From assembly GCA_028686075.1 (NCBI GenBank), contig JAQUCT010000002.1, positions 67,432-131,431 of the forward strand: a stretch of DNA of 64,000 nt. Reading direction: 5' to 3'. Positions 54,985 to 62,951 of this stretch are shown in pieces. A model generated the notes under the pieces. The model was not told the origin of the DNA. It was given only the letters and a program-made list of their open reading frames with translations, and did no database searches. The position numbers were made by a program, and so were the translations under genes. This stretch comes from Bacillota bacterium (lineage in GTDB: Bacteria; Bacillota; Clostridia; Ch29). The first letter of the stretch is position 1; each line of letters begins with the position of its first letter.

Positions 54985-56046
54985 ATGAGAAAAAAACTAG
55001 CTTTATTATTGGTTCTCCTGTTTGTATTTAGCACCATGCTGGTTGGGTGCAGTACGCCAGGAGATACCGGACAGCAGGAAGAGACAGAAGGGGAAGCACC
55101 GGAGGAAGCAGCGGCCCCGGCCCAGAAAATACAGGTTAATATAATCACCGGTTCCACCGGCGGTACCTATTTCGCCCTTGGGGGAGCCATGGCCAACACC
55201 TGGAACGAATTTCTAGACAACGTACAGGTAACAAGTCAGCCCGGAGGAGCGTCGGTGGAAAGTATCAACCGTGTCCATGCCGGTGAATGTGAACTTGGAA
55301 TGGCCATGAACAACATAGCCGATGACGCATGGAAAGGACAGGGCGCCTTCCCTGCCGAGCAGCAGAACTTCAGAGCTATTGGAGTCATTTACCCGGAGGT
55401 ATATCAGGGGGTAGCTTTGAAAGAAAGCGGCATAACATCCATTGAGGGCTTAAAGGGTAAAAGGGTGGCGGTGGGCCCTGTTGGAAGCGGTACCGTTGTA
55501 ATGAGCGAGACGGTATTCAACGAGGCGGGTTTGACCTTCGATGATGTAAAGGCCGCCTTTGACGGGTTTGGAGATGCCGCCAGCAAGATGAAGGACGGCC
55601 ACCTGGATGCGGCCTTTAACGTACTTGCCGTTCCTGCCGCTGCGATACAGGATATTATGACCGCCCGTGACATAGAAGTGATTGAAATAGGCGATGACCT
55701 GTACAAGAAGGTAAAAGCCAAGTATCCCTTCTTCAGCCAGTATGTGATACCGGCCGGCACCTACGGCAATGAAGAAGACAAACTTACCATCAACTGCGTG
55801 GCGGCTCTGTACGTTGCTCCCGAGATGTCAGAAGACGCAGTATACGATATCACCAAGGTGTGGTTTGAGCAGACCGCTCATACCGCAGCAGCTCATGGGG
55901 CTGCCCAGTGGCTGGCAGATGAAATTGCTGCAGGCAACAAGCAGGTGATGATAGACGGTATTACAACACCGCTACATCCGGGTGCCTACAAATACTTTAC
56001 AGAAATAGGTCTGGATATCCCGGATATGATAAAACCCATAGACTAA
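54985..56046 (+). CDS. TAXI-family TRAP transporter solute-binding lipoprotein
   Basis: A 353-residue lipoprotein: signal peptide MRKKLALLLVLLFVFSTMLVGC with lipobox LVGC (C22), an acidic linker, then the TAXI domain starting VNIITGSTGGTYFALGGAMANTWNE. Other conserved parts are the VSMNNIAD-like AMNNIADDAW and KRVAVGPVGSGTVVMSE. It would deliver substrate to the fused permease encoded downstream. A Thermus TAXI protein was crystallised with glutamate, consistent with the aminomutase neighbour; the actual ligand is unproven. AAAGGGGGG precedes the ATG. Confidence 0.93.
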   Translation: MRKKLALLLVLLFVFSTMLVGCSTPGDTGQQEETEGEAPEEAAAPAQKIQVNIITGSTGGTYFALGGAMANTWNEFLDNVQVTSQPGGASVESINRVHAGECELGMAMNNIADDAWKGQGAFPAEQQNFRAIGVIYPEVYQGVALKESGITSIEGLKGKRVAVGPVGSGTVVMSETVFNEAGLTFDDVKAAFDGFGDAASKMKDGHLDAAFNVLAVPAAAIQDIMTARDIEVIEIGDDLYKKVKAKYPFFSQYVIPAGTYGNEEDKLTINCVAALYVAPEMSEDAVYDITKVWFEQTAHTAAAHGAAQWLADEIAAGNKQVMIDGITTPLHPGAYKYFTEIGLDIPDMIKPID

Positions 56047-56060
56047 TCAACAAGGGGGGG

Positions 56061-56092
56061 AAGGCCGGGGCGGCTTTACAGTCCCCGGCCTT
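56061..56092 (+). repeat. GC-rich hairpin between binding-protein gene and DUF1850 gene
   Basis: AAGGCCGGGG and CCCCGGCCTT form a perfect ten-pair stem with a 12-base loop. No U-tract follows, so it is probably not a full terminator. The purine run AAGGGGGGG directly before it is the only SD-like sequence for the next gene, whose ATG is five bases after the stem. Confidence 0.7.
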
Positions 56093-56097
56093 CATTA

Positions 56098-56631
56098 ATG
56101 AAAAAAATTATTATCTCACTTTTATTTATCGGAATACTTCTTTACCTTTCCCTGCTGCCCACCCTTGTTCTGGAAGTAAGGGTAGACGGGACAGAGGCCC
56201 TTGTTTTCCAGCAGCGGGCGAAAGCAGGAGACCTTTTTGATGTACGCTGGATACATTCGGTTACACTGCAACCGGTTATTGAAACCTACCGGTTGGAAGC
56301 CCCCGGCAGCATTCCGATAGTAAAGATGACCTTTGATGAATTCGGACCAAATCTGCCGGCGCACCCCGAGTTTGACCAATACTGGGTGATTGAAGACGGT
56401 AAATTTAATGTACTAGGCTACAAAAGAGTTTTTGACAGGGTTCCGGTAACCATAGGTGCCGTTATAGCAGACCATACCCTTATTTACAACGGACGATCCA
56501 CTCCCTTAAAGGATGTGTACCGCCCGGGCGGGTATGTGCATATTGGCCTTACCAAAAAAACCTTTAGCCAATTCTTAATTGAGGAGGTAGAAATATGGCA
56601 GAAAGTCAGAACGATGACAGCATCAAGCTAG
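56098..56631 (+). CDS. DUF1850 domain protein associated with TAXI TRAP transporters
   Basis: A 177-residue protein with an N-terminal membrane segment or signal (about 4-22) and an extracytoplasmic domain (VRWIHSVTLQPVIETYRLE; MTFDEFGPNLPAHPEF). DUF1850 proteins commonly sit between the TAXI binding protein and the fused permease; their function is unknown. There is no normal SD sequence right before the ATG. The gene overlaps the permease start by 37 bases, suggesting coupling. Confidence 0.85.
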   Translation: MKKIIISLLFIGILLYLSLLPTLVLEVRVDGTEALVFQQRAKAGDLFDVRWIHSVTLQPVIETYRLEAPGSIPIVKMTFDEFGPNLPAHPEFDQYWVIEDGKFNVLGYKRVFDRVPVTIGAVIADHTLIYNGRSTPLKDVYRPGGYVHIGLTKKTFSQFLIEEVEIWQKVRTMTASS

Positions 56632-58580
56632 ATGAGATTAAGCTGGACGAAGAAAAATCCGAGGAGATTCTGGCCAAATACGACCGGGAATATGCCTTCC
56701 GAAGACTTGAAGGACCGGTGGCCAAGTTCGTTTTCCTGTTGGCGGTTGCCTGGTCCCTGGCCCAGCTGTATACGGCGGCCTTCGGGGTTTTCCCTTCCAC
56801 TCTTCAGAGGGCTCCCCACGTAGGCGTGGCCCTTATAATAATTTTTATTCTCTATCCGGCCAGAAGGGGAAGCAAAAGCAATAGGGTTCCATGGTATGAT
56901 TATATGCTGGCCCTCCTTGGTTTTGCTGCCGCGGCCTATCACGTAATTTATTACAAAGAACTTGTCTGGCGGGCAGGAGTATACAACACCAATGATATGA
57001 TAATTTCAGTTATTGCTGTATTATTGATTATTGAAGCTACCAGAAGAATGGCGGGGCCGGTTATTATCTCCTTGGCAACATTCTTTCTGCTGTACGCATA
57101 TTTTGGAAATTATTTCCCGTCCTTCATGGCCCATCCAGGCCTTACAGTAAAAAGGATTGCTGTTTTCCAGTGGTTGGGTACCGAAGGCATCTTGGGAATA
57201 CCCATTCAGGTATCCTCAACCTTTATATTTTTGTTTATGCTATTTGCAACCTTTTTGAGGAAAACCGGTATTGGAGACTGGCTGACGGATATAGCGGTGG
57301 GCTTAACCGGCGGAGCTATCGGCGGACCGGCCAAGGCTGCAGTAATAGCCAGCGCAGCCCAGGGCACCGTTTCCGGCAGCTCGGTTGCCAACACGGTGGG
57401 TACTGGCTCGGTAACCATTCCCCTTATGAAGAGTATTGGCTACCGTAAAGAGTTTGCCGGTGCAGTAGAAGCGGCCGCCTCCACCGGCGGACAGCTGATG
57501 CCTCCCATTATGGGTGCCGCAGCCTTTATTATGGTAGAATTCTTGAACATTTCATACGGAAGGATTGCCCTTTCGGCGGCAATACCGGCAATACTTTATT
57601 TTACCGGGATATTCATTACAGTACATCTTGAGGCAAAAAAGGCGGGTCTTTTGGGTATACCCAAGGAAAAACTGCCCGACTGGAAAAGCCTTTTGTTAAA
57701 AAAATGGTTCCTTGCCACACCCATTGCCGGGATTATTGTACTGCTGGTTAAGGGCTACACGCCTATGATGGCAGCCTTCATCGCAATAATACTGTGCATC
57801 GTCGCATCTTCCATTTTGAAGGAGACCCGCATGTCCATAAAGAATATAATTAAGGCCCTTGAGGAAGGGGCAAGGTCAGCCCTCCCGGTAGTGGTGGCTT
57901 GCGCCACGGCGGGTATAATTGTAGGTATTATTACTTTAACCGGCCTTGGCATGAAAATGTCAGGAGGCCTTGTAAAGCTTGCAGGGGGCAACATTTACCT
58001 AACAATGCTATTTACCATGTTTGGATCAATAATACTGGGTATGGGAGTACCGACAACGGCCAACTACATAATCCAGGCAACGGTCTCGGCTCCTGCCTTG
58101 ATGGCCCTTGGCGTACCCCAGATAGCTGCCCACCTGTTTGTATTCTATTTCGGAATTGTGGCGGATATTACCCCTCCGGTGGCCCTGGCCGCTTTTGCCG
58201 GTTCGGGTATTGCCCAGTCGGATCCTCTAAAGACGGGCTTTGAAGCCTTCAAGCTGGGCTTTGCGGCATACCTTGTTCCATACATTTTTGCACTGTCTCC
58301 CATCCTAGTTCTAGTGAGACCGGAGGGCGCATCCACCATGGTCTTTGTCTTCAGTGTACTGCTTGCAGTTATAACCGCCATAATAGGCATGATATGTATC
58401 GGAGCATCAACCACCGGCTATTTTGTAACCAACGACAAGTGGTATGAGAGGGTATTGTTCTTCGCAGCCGGTGTTACGCTTATAGTCCCGGGTATTACAA
58501 CAGATTTGCTCGGCGCAGTTGTTCTAACGGGAGTATGGTTCCTGCAGACAGCCCGGGTAAAAAGAAAGGCAACGGCATAA
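56595..58580 (+). CDS. TRAP transporter fused permease (DctQM type, TAXI system)
   Basis: A 661-residue multispanning protein joining a small DctQ-like N-terminal part (about 45-160) to a DctM-like large domain. Visible DctM features are GSVTIPLMKSIGYRKEFAGAVEAAASTGGQLMPPIMGAAAFIM, GMGVPTTANYIIQA and ADITPPVALAAFAGSGIA. It imports solutes using an ion gradient, usually Na+. The cytosolic N-terminus is acidic (IKLDEIKLDEEKSEEIL). GAGGAGG precedes the ATG. It is the last gene before a strong terminator. Confidence 0.94.
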   Translation: MAESQNDDSIKLDEIKLDEEKSEEILAKYDREYAFRRLEGPVAKFVFLLAVAWSLAQLYTAAFGVFPSTLQRAPHVGVALIIIFILYPARRGSKSNRVPWYDYMLALLGFAAAAYHVIYYKELVWRAGVYNTNDMIISVIAVLLIIEATRRMAGPVIISLATFFLLYAYFGNYFPSFMAHPGLTVKRIAVFQWLGTEGILGIPIQVSSTFIFLFMLFATFLRKTGIGDWLTDIAVGLTGGAIGGPAKAAVIASAAQGTVSGSSVANTVGTGSVTIPLMKSIGYRKEFAGAVEAAASTGGQLMPPIMGAAAFIMVEFLNISYGRIALSAAIPAILYFTGIFITVHLEAKKAGLLGIPKEKLPDWKSLLLKKWFLATPIAGIIVLLVKGYTPMMAAFIAIILCIVASSILKETRMSIKNIIKALEEGARSALPVVVACATAGIIVGIITLTGLGMKMSGGLVKLAGGNIYLTMLFTMFGSIILGMGVPTTANYIIQATVSAPALMALGVPQIAAHLFVFYFGIVADITPPVALAAFAGSGIAQSDPLKTGFEAFKLGFAAYLVPYIFALSPILVLVRPEGASTMVFVFSVLLAVITAIIGMICIGASTTGYFVTNDKWYERVLFFAAGVTLIVPGITTDLLGAVVLTGVWFLQTARVKRKATA

Positions 58581-58616
58581 AAAAGCTATATCGGTCTATT
58601 CATTAAAAACCCTCAC

Positions 58617-58664
58617 AAAGGCCTGCGGTTGGTGAAAAACCGCGGGCCTTTACTTTTTCTTCTT
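58617..58664 (+). terminator. Intrinsic terminator of the aminomutase-TRAP operon
   Basis: AAAGGCCTGCGGTT pairs with AACCGCGGGCCTTT (one mismatch) around a short loop, and is followed by ACTTTTTCTTCTTTT. It lies 37 bases past the permease stop and closes the plus-strand operon. Confidence 0.88.
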
Positions 58665-58695
58665 TTCCAACCAGGCAGCACACCCTTAAAGCTGT

Positions 58696-58738
58696 GCAAT
58701 AAAAATAGTAACGGTTTACCCATTACTATTTTTATTGC
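58696..58738. terminator. AT-rich 16-bp inverted repeat after rpmF (possible bidirectional terminator)
   Basis: GCAATAAAAATAGTAA and TTACTATTTTTATTGC are perfect complements around an 11-base loop. The element lies six bases after the rpmF stop on the minus strand and faces the plus-strand terminator on the other side. The U-run is within the stem, so termination strength is uncertain. Confidence 0.6.
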
Positions 58739-58743
58739 CTTCT

Positions 58744-58920
58744 CTATTCAACCTTGAGGGCTTCCTTGCCCTTGTAATAGCCGCAGGACTTGCATATCCT
58801 GTGGGGCATCATAAGTTCATGACACTGCGGGCACTCGGCAAGGGCGGGCCTTTTAAGCTTCCACTGAGCCAGCCTTTTATTCCTTCTCGACTTGGATATC
58901 TTCCTGTTTGGTACCGCCAT
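58744..58920 (-). CDS. rpmF: 50S ribosomal protein L32
   Basis: This gene is not in the ORF track; I read it directly. The 58 residues begin MAVPNRKISKSRRNKRLAQ and carry two cysteine pairs (CPQC, CKSC), so it is the zinc-binding form of L32. It ends KGKEALKVE. GGAGGTG precedes the ATG. It follows yceD by 21 bases, the usual pair. Confidence 0.98.
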   Translation of the reverse strand: MAVPNRKISKSRRNKRLAQWKLKRPALAECPQCHELMMPHRICKSCGYYKGKEALKVE

Positions 58921-58941
58921 AATAACACCTCCTTGCGCCTG

Positions 58942-59433
58942 CTACTCTTCCAACAATTCTTTAAGCCGCTGCATCCTCGGGTCGATCTCCTCGTTGCTGC
59001 AGTCGCACTCCCCTTCATTCCTGTCGGCACCGCATAGAGGACAAAGGCCCTTGCATTCCTCTCTACACAGTACCTTTACAGGGAGTTCCAGCAGGATGCT
59101 CTCTCTGACCGGGATATTGAGGTCTATTCTATCTCCCCTGGCGGACAGTACATCCTCCCCATCCCCGGTCTCACTGTATTTTTGTTTAAAAGCGGTACGG
59201 AGTGGATACCTTACGGTGCGTAGGCACCTTGAGCATTCAAGTATAACCTCCGTTTGTACTTCTCCGGTAACAAGAAACGAAACGCCGTCCCATTCCACAC
59301 TACCTGTAATCTTTACGGGGCCGCTAAAGTCCACCCTTTCCCCTCCGAGGTCGATTTCTTTTATGTCTTCGGTAAGACCAAAGGGCACACGGCCACTAAC
59401 ATCACTTTTAAGCCTGTTAACGTATACTATCAT
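58942..59433 (-). CDS. yceD: YceD/DUF177 family protein (YlbN)
   Basis: A 163-residue protein with the DUF177 pattern: ILECSRCLRTVRYPL, then CREECKGLCPLCGADRNEGECDC near the C-terminus. The cysteines suggest metal binding. YceD is linked to 23S rRNA accumulation in bacteria and plants. I use the ATG three codons after the track's GTG. It lies behind a consensus promoter and in front of rpmF. Confidence 0.94.
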   Translation of the reverse strand: MIVYVNRLKSDVSGRVPFGLTEDIKEIDLGGERVDFSGPVKITGSVEWDGVSFLVTGEVQTEVILECSRCLRTVRYPLRTAFKQKYSETGDGEDVLSARGDRIDLNIPVRESILLELPVKVLCREECKGLCPLCGADRNEGECDCSNEEIDPRMQRLKELLEE

Positions 59434-59463
59434 TACCAGCACACTCCATAGTCAACAAAGTTT

Positions 59464-59492
59464 ATTATACAAAGCGGCCGTATGTTTGTCAA
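59464..59492 (-). promoter_or_regulatory. Consensus sigma-A promoter of yceD-rpmF
   Basis: TTGACA, 17 bases, TATAAT on the minus strand: an exact match to the consensus in both hexamers and spacing. It starts only nine bases after the ackA stop. No terminator for ackA is seen, so read-through is also possible. Confidence 0.88.
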
Positions 59493-59500
59493 GATTGCCG

Positions 59501-60694
59501 CTATCCTATTATTCCCATAGTATCTCTGGCTATCATGAGTTCCTCATTGGTGGGAATAACCACCGCCTTAACCTTGCAGTCGGGCTTACTTATAACAGCC
59601 TCTTTGCCCCTTACATTATTGGCCTCGGGATCCAGTTCCAGACCGAGGTATCCCAAACCGCTGCATATCTTTTCCCTCATGGAAATTGAGTTTTCACCAA
59701 GGCCCGCTGTGAATACTATGACATCCACACCGTTCATAACCGCCGAGTAGGACCCAATGAATTTCTTAACCTTATATGCAAATACATCTATGGCCAGAGC
59801 AGCCCTTTTATCGCCCTTTCCGGCAGCCTGCTCCAAATCCCTGAAATCACTGCTTACGCCGGATATGCCCTTAACGCCGGAGCGTTTATTGAGTACGTTG
59901 TTGACCTCGTCTATGGTCATCTGCTCCTTCTCCATCAAAAAGGCTATTATTGCCGGGTCTATACTGCCACAGCGGGTTCCCATGGCAAGCCCCTCCAGCG
60001 GTGTAAATCCCATACTGGTTTCTACCGACACTCCGCCGTCTACCGCCGTTATACTGGCACCGTTACCTAAGTGACAGGTTATTATCTTAAGACTTTCCAA
60101 TGGCTTACCCAATACTTGTGCAGCCCTTTCAGACACGTATTTGTGCGAGGTACCGTGGAAACCGTATTTCCTCACACCGTACTTATCATAGTATTCGTAC
60201 GGAATCGGATAAATATATGCATAATCCGGTATGGTATGATGGAAAGCCGTATCAAAAGTACCCGCCATCGGTATCCCAGGCATAAGCTGTCGACAGGCTT
60301 CTACACCCATTATGTTCGGCGGATTATGTAGCGGTGCAAGGTCCGCGCACTCCCTCAGCGTATCCATTACTTCCTCAGTAATCTTCACAGAACCCGAGAA
60401 CTTCTCGCCGCCGTGTACTACCCTGTGCCCTACGGCCGAGATCTCGCTTGTATCCTTTATTACTCCGTCTTTTTCATCTATCAGGACATCGGTTATTACT
60501 TTAAGTGCGGCTTTATGGTCGGGCATTACCTTTTCTATTACAACTTCGTCTTTCCCGGAGGCCTGGTGCTTCAGCCTAGACCCTTCGATACCTATTCTCT
60601 CCACCAGCCCGCGGGCCATTACACTTTCATCTTCCATGTTCAGCAGTTGATACTTTACAGAAGAACTGCCGCAGTTTACTACCAAGACCTTCAT
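59501..60694 (-). CDS. ackA: Acetate kinase
   Basis: AckA makes ATP and acetate from acetyl phosphate. The N-terminal [25 protein letters not shown], the AFDTAFH-type motif [13 protein letters not shown], and the phosphate-binding GTRCGSIDP and [11 protein letters not shown] motifs are present. Length is 397. No pta gene is adjacent. It points to acetate as an end product of fermentation. GGGAGGAG precedes the ATG. Confidence 0.98.
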   Translation of the reverse strand: MKVLVVNCGSSSVKYQLLNMEDESVMARGLVERIGIEGSRLKHQASGKDEVVIEKVMPDHKAALKVITDVLIDEKDGVIKDTSEISAVGHRVVHGGEKFSGSVKITEEVMDTLRECADLAPLHNPPNIMGVEACRQLMPGIPMAGTFDTAFHHTIPDYAYIYPIPYEYYDKYGVRKYGFHGTSHKYVSERAAQVLGKPLESLKIITCHLGNGASITAVDGGVSVETSMGFTPLEGLAMGTRCGSIDPAIIAFLMEKEQMTIDEVNNVLNKRSGVKGISGVSSDFRDLEQAAGKGDKRAALAIDVFAYKVKKFIGSYSAVMNGVDVIVFTAGLGENSISMREKICSGLGYLGLELDPEANNVRGKEAVISKPDCKVKAVVIPTNEELMIARDTMGIIG

Positions 60695-60784
60695 TTTTTC
60701 TCCTCCCTATTAGTTCAATGGTTAATACTATATAAATTTCTTCATATTTCATAAATATCCTGCCAAAAAGCCCAAAAAAATATG

Positions 60785-60790
60785 TATAAT
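60785..60790 (+). promoter_or_regulatory. Possible -10 box for tmcAL
   Basis: TATAAT lies about 65 bases before the tmcAL ATG in the 161-base divergent gap with ackA. No convincing -35 was found (TGCCAA at 18 bases). On the minus strand TTTATG-17-TATAGT is a weak candidate for ackA. Confidence 0.35.
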
Positions 60791-60855
60791 GGTATTAGTG
60801 AATAGTAGAATATCCTGCCGGTTGCTATAGGGTGGCGTAAGGGAGATGAATAAAT

Positions 60856-62118
60856 ATGAAAGTGCTGGGAATAGTTGCCGAATACAATCCTTTCCACAAC
60901 GGGCACTTATATCACCTTGAAGAATCCGTCAGAATAACCGGCGCGACCCATACAGTGGCCGTTATGAGCGGAAGCTTTGTTCAAAGGGGCGAACCCTCGG
61001 TAGTTAACAAATGGGCCAGAGCCGAGATGGCGGTAAGGGCCGGAGTGGACCTTGTGCTGGAGCTGCCGGCGGTTTACGCCTGCCACAGTGCCGAGGGCTT
61101 TGCACAGGGTGCCCTGAATATACTAGACGGTATTGGAGTAGTGGACTTTCTCTGTTTCGGCAGCGAATCCGGAGACCTCCAAGGCCTTGGACAGATTGCC
61201 GGTATACTGGCCGAAGAGCCGGAGGGTTACAGAGCACTGCTTAGGGACTTCCTTGCCCGGGGTCAAAGTTTCCCCTCCGCCAGGGCGTCGGCTCTGGAGA
61301 GGTTTTTGGGTTCTCCCTCGACCAGCCTGCGCCATACCCTCTATTCACCCAATAACATACTGGCAATAGAGTACCTTAAAGCCTTAGAACGGCTTAAAAG
61401 CGATATTGTACCCTATACCATCAGGCGGTATGCCTCCGGTTATCATTCCCGGTCCTTTTGTTCGGGAATAGCCAGCGCAACAGCAGTACGGAACGATCTA
61501 ATAAAAAGAAACGCGGTGACCGGAAGAATCGCAAAGGTGCTTCCTATCACCAGCTTTGGAATACTGGAAAGGGAACTGTCCCTGGGCAGAGGCCCTATAA
61601 GCCATGATAGGTTCAGCCTTCCTGTCATTACACTTATAAGAAGGCAGGAGCGTGAGGCCCTTGCACAATACCCCGAGGTGGCGGAAGGGCTTGAAAACAG
61701 GATCCAAAGCGTAGCAGGAAAGGAAGTAACAATTACCGGTATGCTGGACCGGATTAAAACAAAACGATACACCCACACCCGCCTTAGAAGAATTCTGACC
61801 TATATACTGCTTGACATAAAAAAAGAGTTTACCAAATGCCTTAAAGAGCAAAACAGCCCTTGCTACGCAAGGGTTCTAGCACTAAACATAAAGGGAGCCG
61901 AGGTGCTGAAGGAAGCCGGCTCCAAATCAAGAATACCCATAATAACTAAAACAGCCCGCCACGGTTTCCCCGGGGATTCTGCATTGTTTGAGATTTTGCA
62001 AATCGAAGCCCGGGCCACAGACCTGTATGTAACGGTGTATACTAACGGCAAGTATTCCTTCGCCGGCCAAGACTTTGTAACCAGCCCTTTTTTTCTGCGG
62101 GAACCAATCCGGCTCTGA
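60856..62118 (+). CDS. tmcAL: tRNA(Met) cytidine acetate ligase TmcAL (YlbM)
   Basis: TmcAL activates acetate with ATP and acetylates C34 of elongator tRNA-Met. The nucleotidyltransferase start GIVAEYNPFHNGHLYHLEESV with HxGH, SGSFVQRGEP, and the central PNNILAIEYLKAL motif are conserved over 420 residues. It sits beside ackA, which supplies acetate. Its last 77 bases overlap the end of the convergent ylbK. Confidence 0.95.
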   Translation: MKVLGIVAEYNPFHNGHLYHLEESVRITGATHTVAVMSGSFVQRGEPSVVNKWARAEMAVRAGVDLVLELPAVYACHSAEGFAQGALNILDGIGVVDFLCFGSESGDLQGLGQIAGILAEEPEGYRALLRDFLARGQSFPSARASALERFLGSPSTSLRHTLYSPNNILAIEYLKALERLKSDIVPYTIRRYASGYHSRSFCSGIASATAVRNDLIKRNAVTGRIAKVLPITSFGILERELSLGRGPISHDRFSLPVITLIRRQEREALAQYPEVAEGLENRIQSVAGKEVTITGMLDRIKTKRYTHTRLRRILTYILLDIKKEFTKCLKEQNSPCYARVLALNIKGAEVLKEAGSKSRIPIITKTARHGFPGDSALFEILQIEARATDLYVTVYTNGKYSFAGQDFVTSPFFLREPIRL

Positions 62119-62866
62119 GCTGTTCCATCACTTCCAGGGCCGCCTTCCTGCCGGAGTGGATGCACTCCTCCACCTGGTTGAAGGTTACCGGGTTAATATC
62201 CTTTAGATAGGGACTTATAATAAGGTCAGCGTCTATTCCCTTAAGCATCAATATTTCGTTCTGTAGAATATCAATACTCTGAATTATTATATCGTAAATG
62301 TTTCCCATCTTCTTGTCCTCTATCCAGGAACCTAAGTTTACACCCACGGTATATTCTGCTCCCATGTTCTTAACCAAGTTAACGGGTACCGGGTCTACCA
62401 ACCCACCATCGGCAAGGATGCGCCCGTCCAGTTCAAGGGGTGCTATTATTCCCGGAATGGCAACGCTAGCCCTAACTGCCTTATAGACGGGGCCCGAATC
62501 AAAAATCACCCTTTCGCCGGTACACAGGTCGGTGGCCACCACCGTCAGCGGCTTTTTTAGCTGGTCGAACCTTTTACCGCCGGTATATCTTTTTATTAGC
62601 TGCTCCAGCTTGCGACCCTGTACAAGGCCTTTTTTGGGTACCGAGATATCTATCCAGTCCCAGGGCTCCAAATCCATCGCCAGGTCAATAATCTCCACAA
62701 CCGACATACCGCTGCAATAAAGTGCCCCGAGCAGCGCTCCTATGCTGCACCCGGATATATAATCGACATCAATACCCCTTTCCTCCAGGGCCTGCAGTAC
62801 CCCCAAATGGGCAAACCCGCGGGCGGCTCCTGACCCTAGTGCCAGCCCCAGTTTTTTACGTGCCAT
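62042..62866 (-). CDS. ylbK: Patatin-like phospholipase/esterase (YlbK/RssA type)
   Basis: A 274-residue patatin fold hydrolase with the oxyanion loop GSGAARGFAHLGVLQAL, nucleophile serine in GCSIGALLGALY (GxSxG) and the dyad aspartate in ADGGLVDPVP. No signal peptide is seen. YlbK lies beside ylbJ in B. subtilis. The start was trimmed eight codons to an ATG with GGGAGG upstream. Substrate unknown. Confidence 0.93.
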   Translation of the reverse strand: MARKKLGLALGSGAARGFAHLGVLQALEERGIDVDYISGCSIGALLGALYCSGMSVVEIIDLAMDLEPWDWIDISVPKKGLVQGRKLEQLIKRYTGGKRFDQLKKPLTVVATDLCTGERVIFDSGPVYKAVRASVAIPGIIAPLELDGRILADGGLVDPVPVNLVKNMGAEYTVGVNLGSWIEDKKMGNIYDIIIQSIDILQNEILMLKGIDADLIISPYLKDINPVTFNQVEECIHSGRKAALEVMEQLRAGLVPAEKKGWLQSLGRRRNTCR

Positions 62867-62951
62867 AAGATTACCTCCCATGTTATTCATATTAAAGAGG
62901 AGTGATAAATATATTGAAATAGCAGCTAAAAAATAATAAGGAGCATATTCT

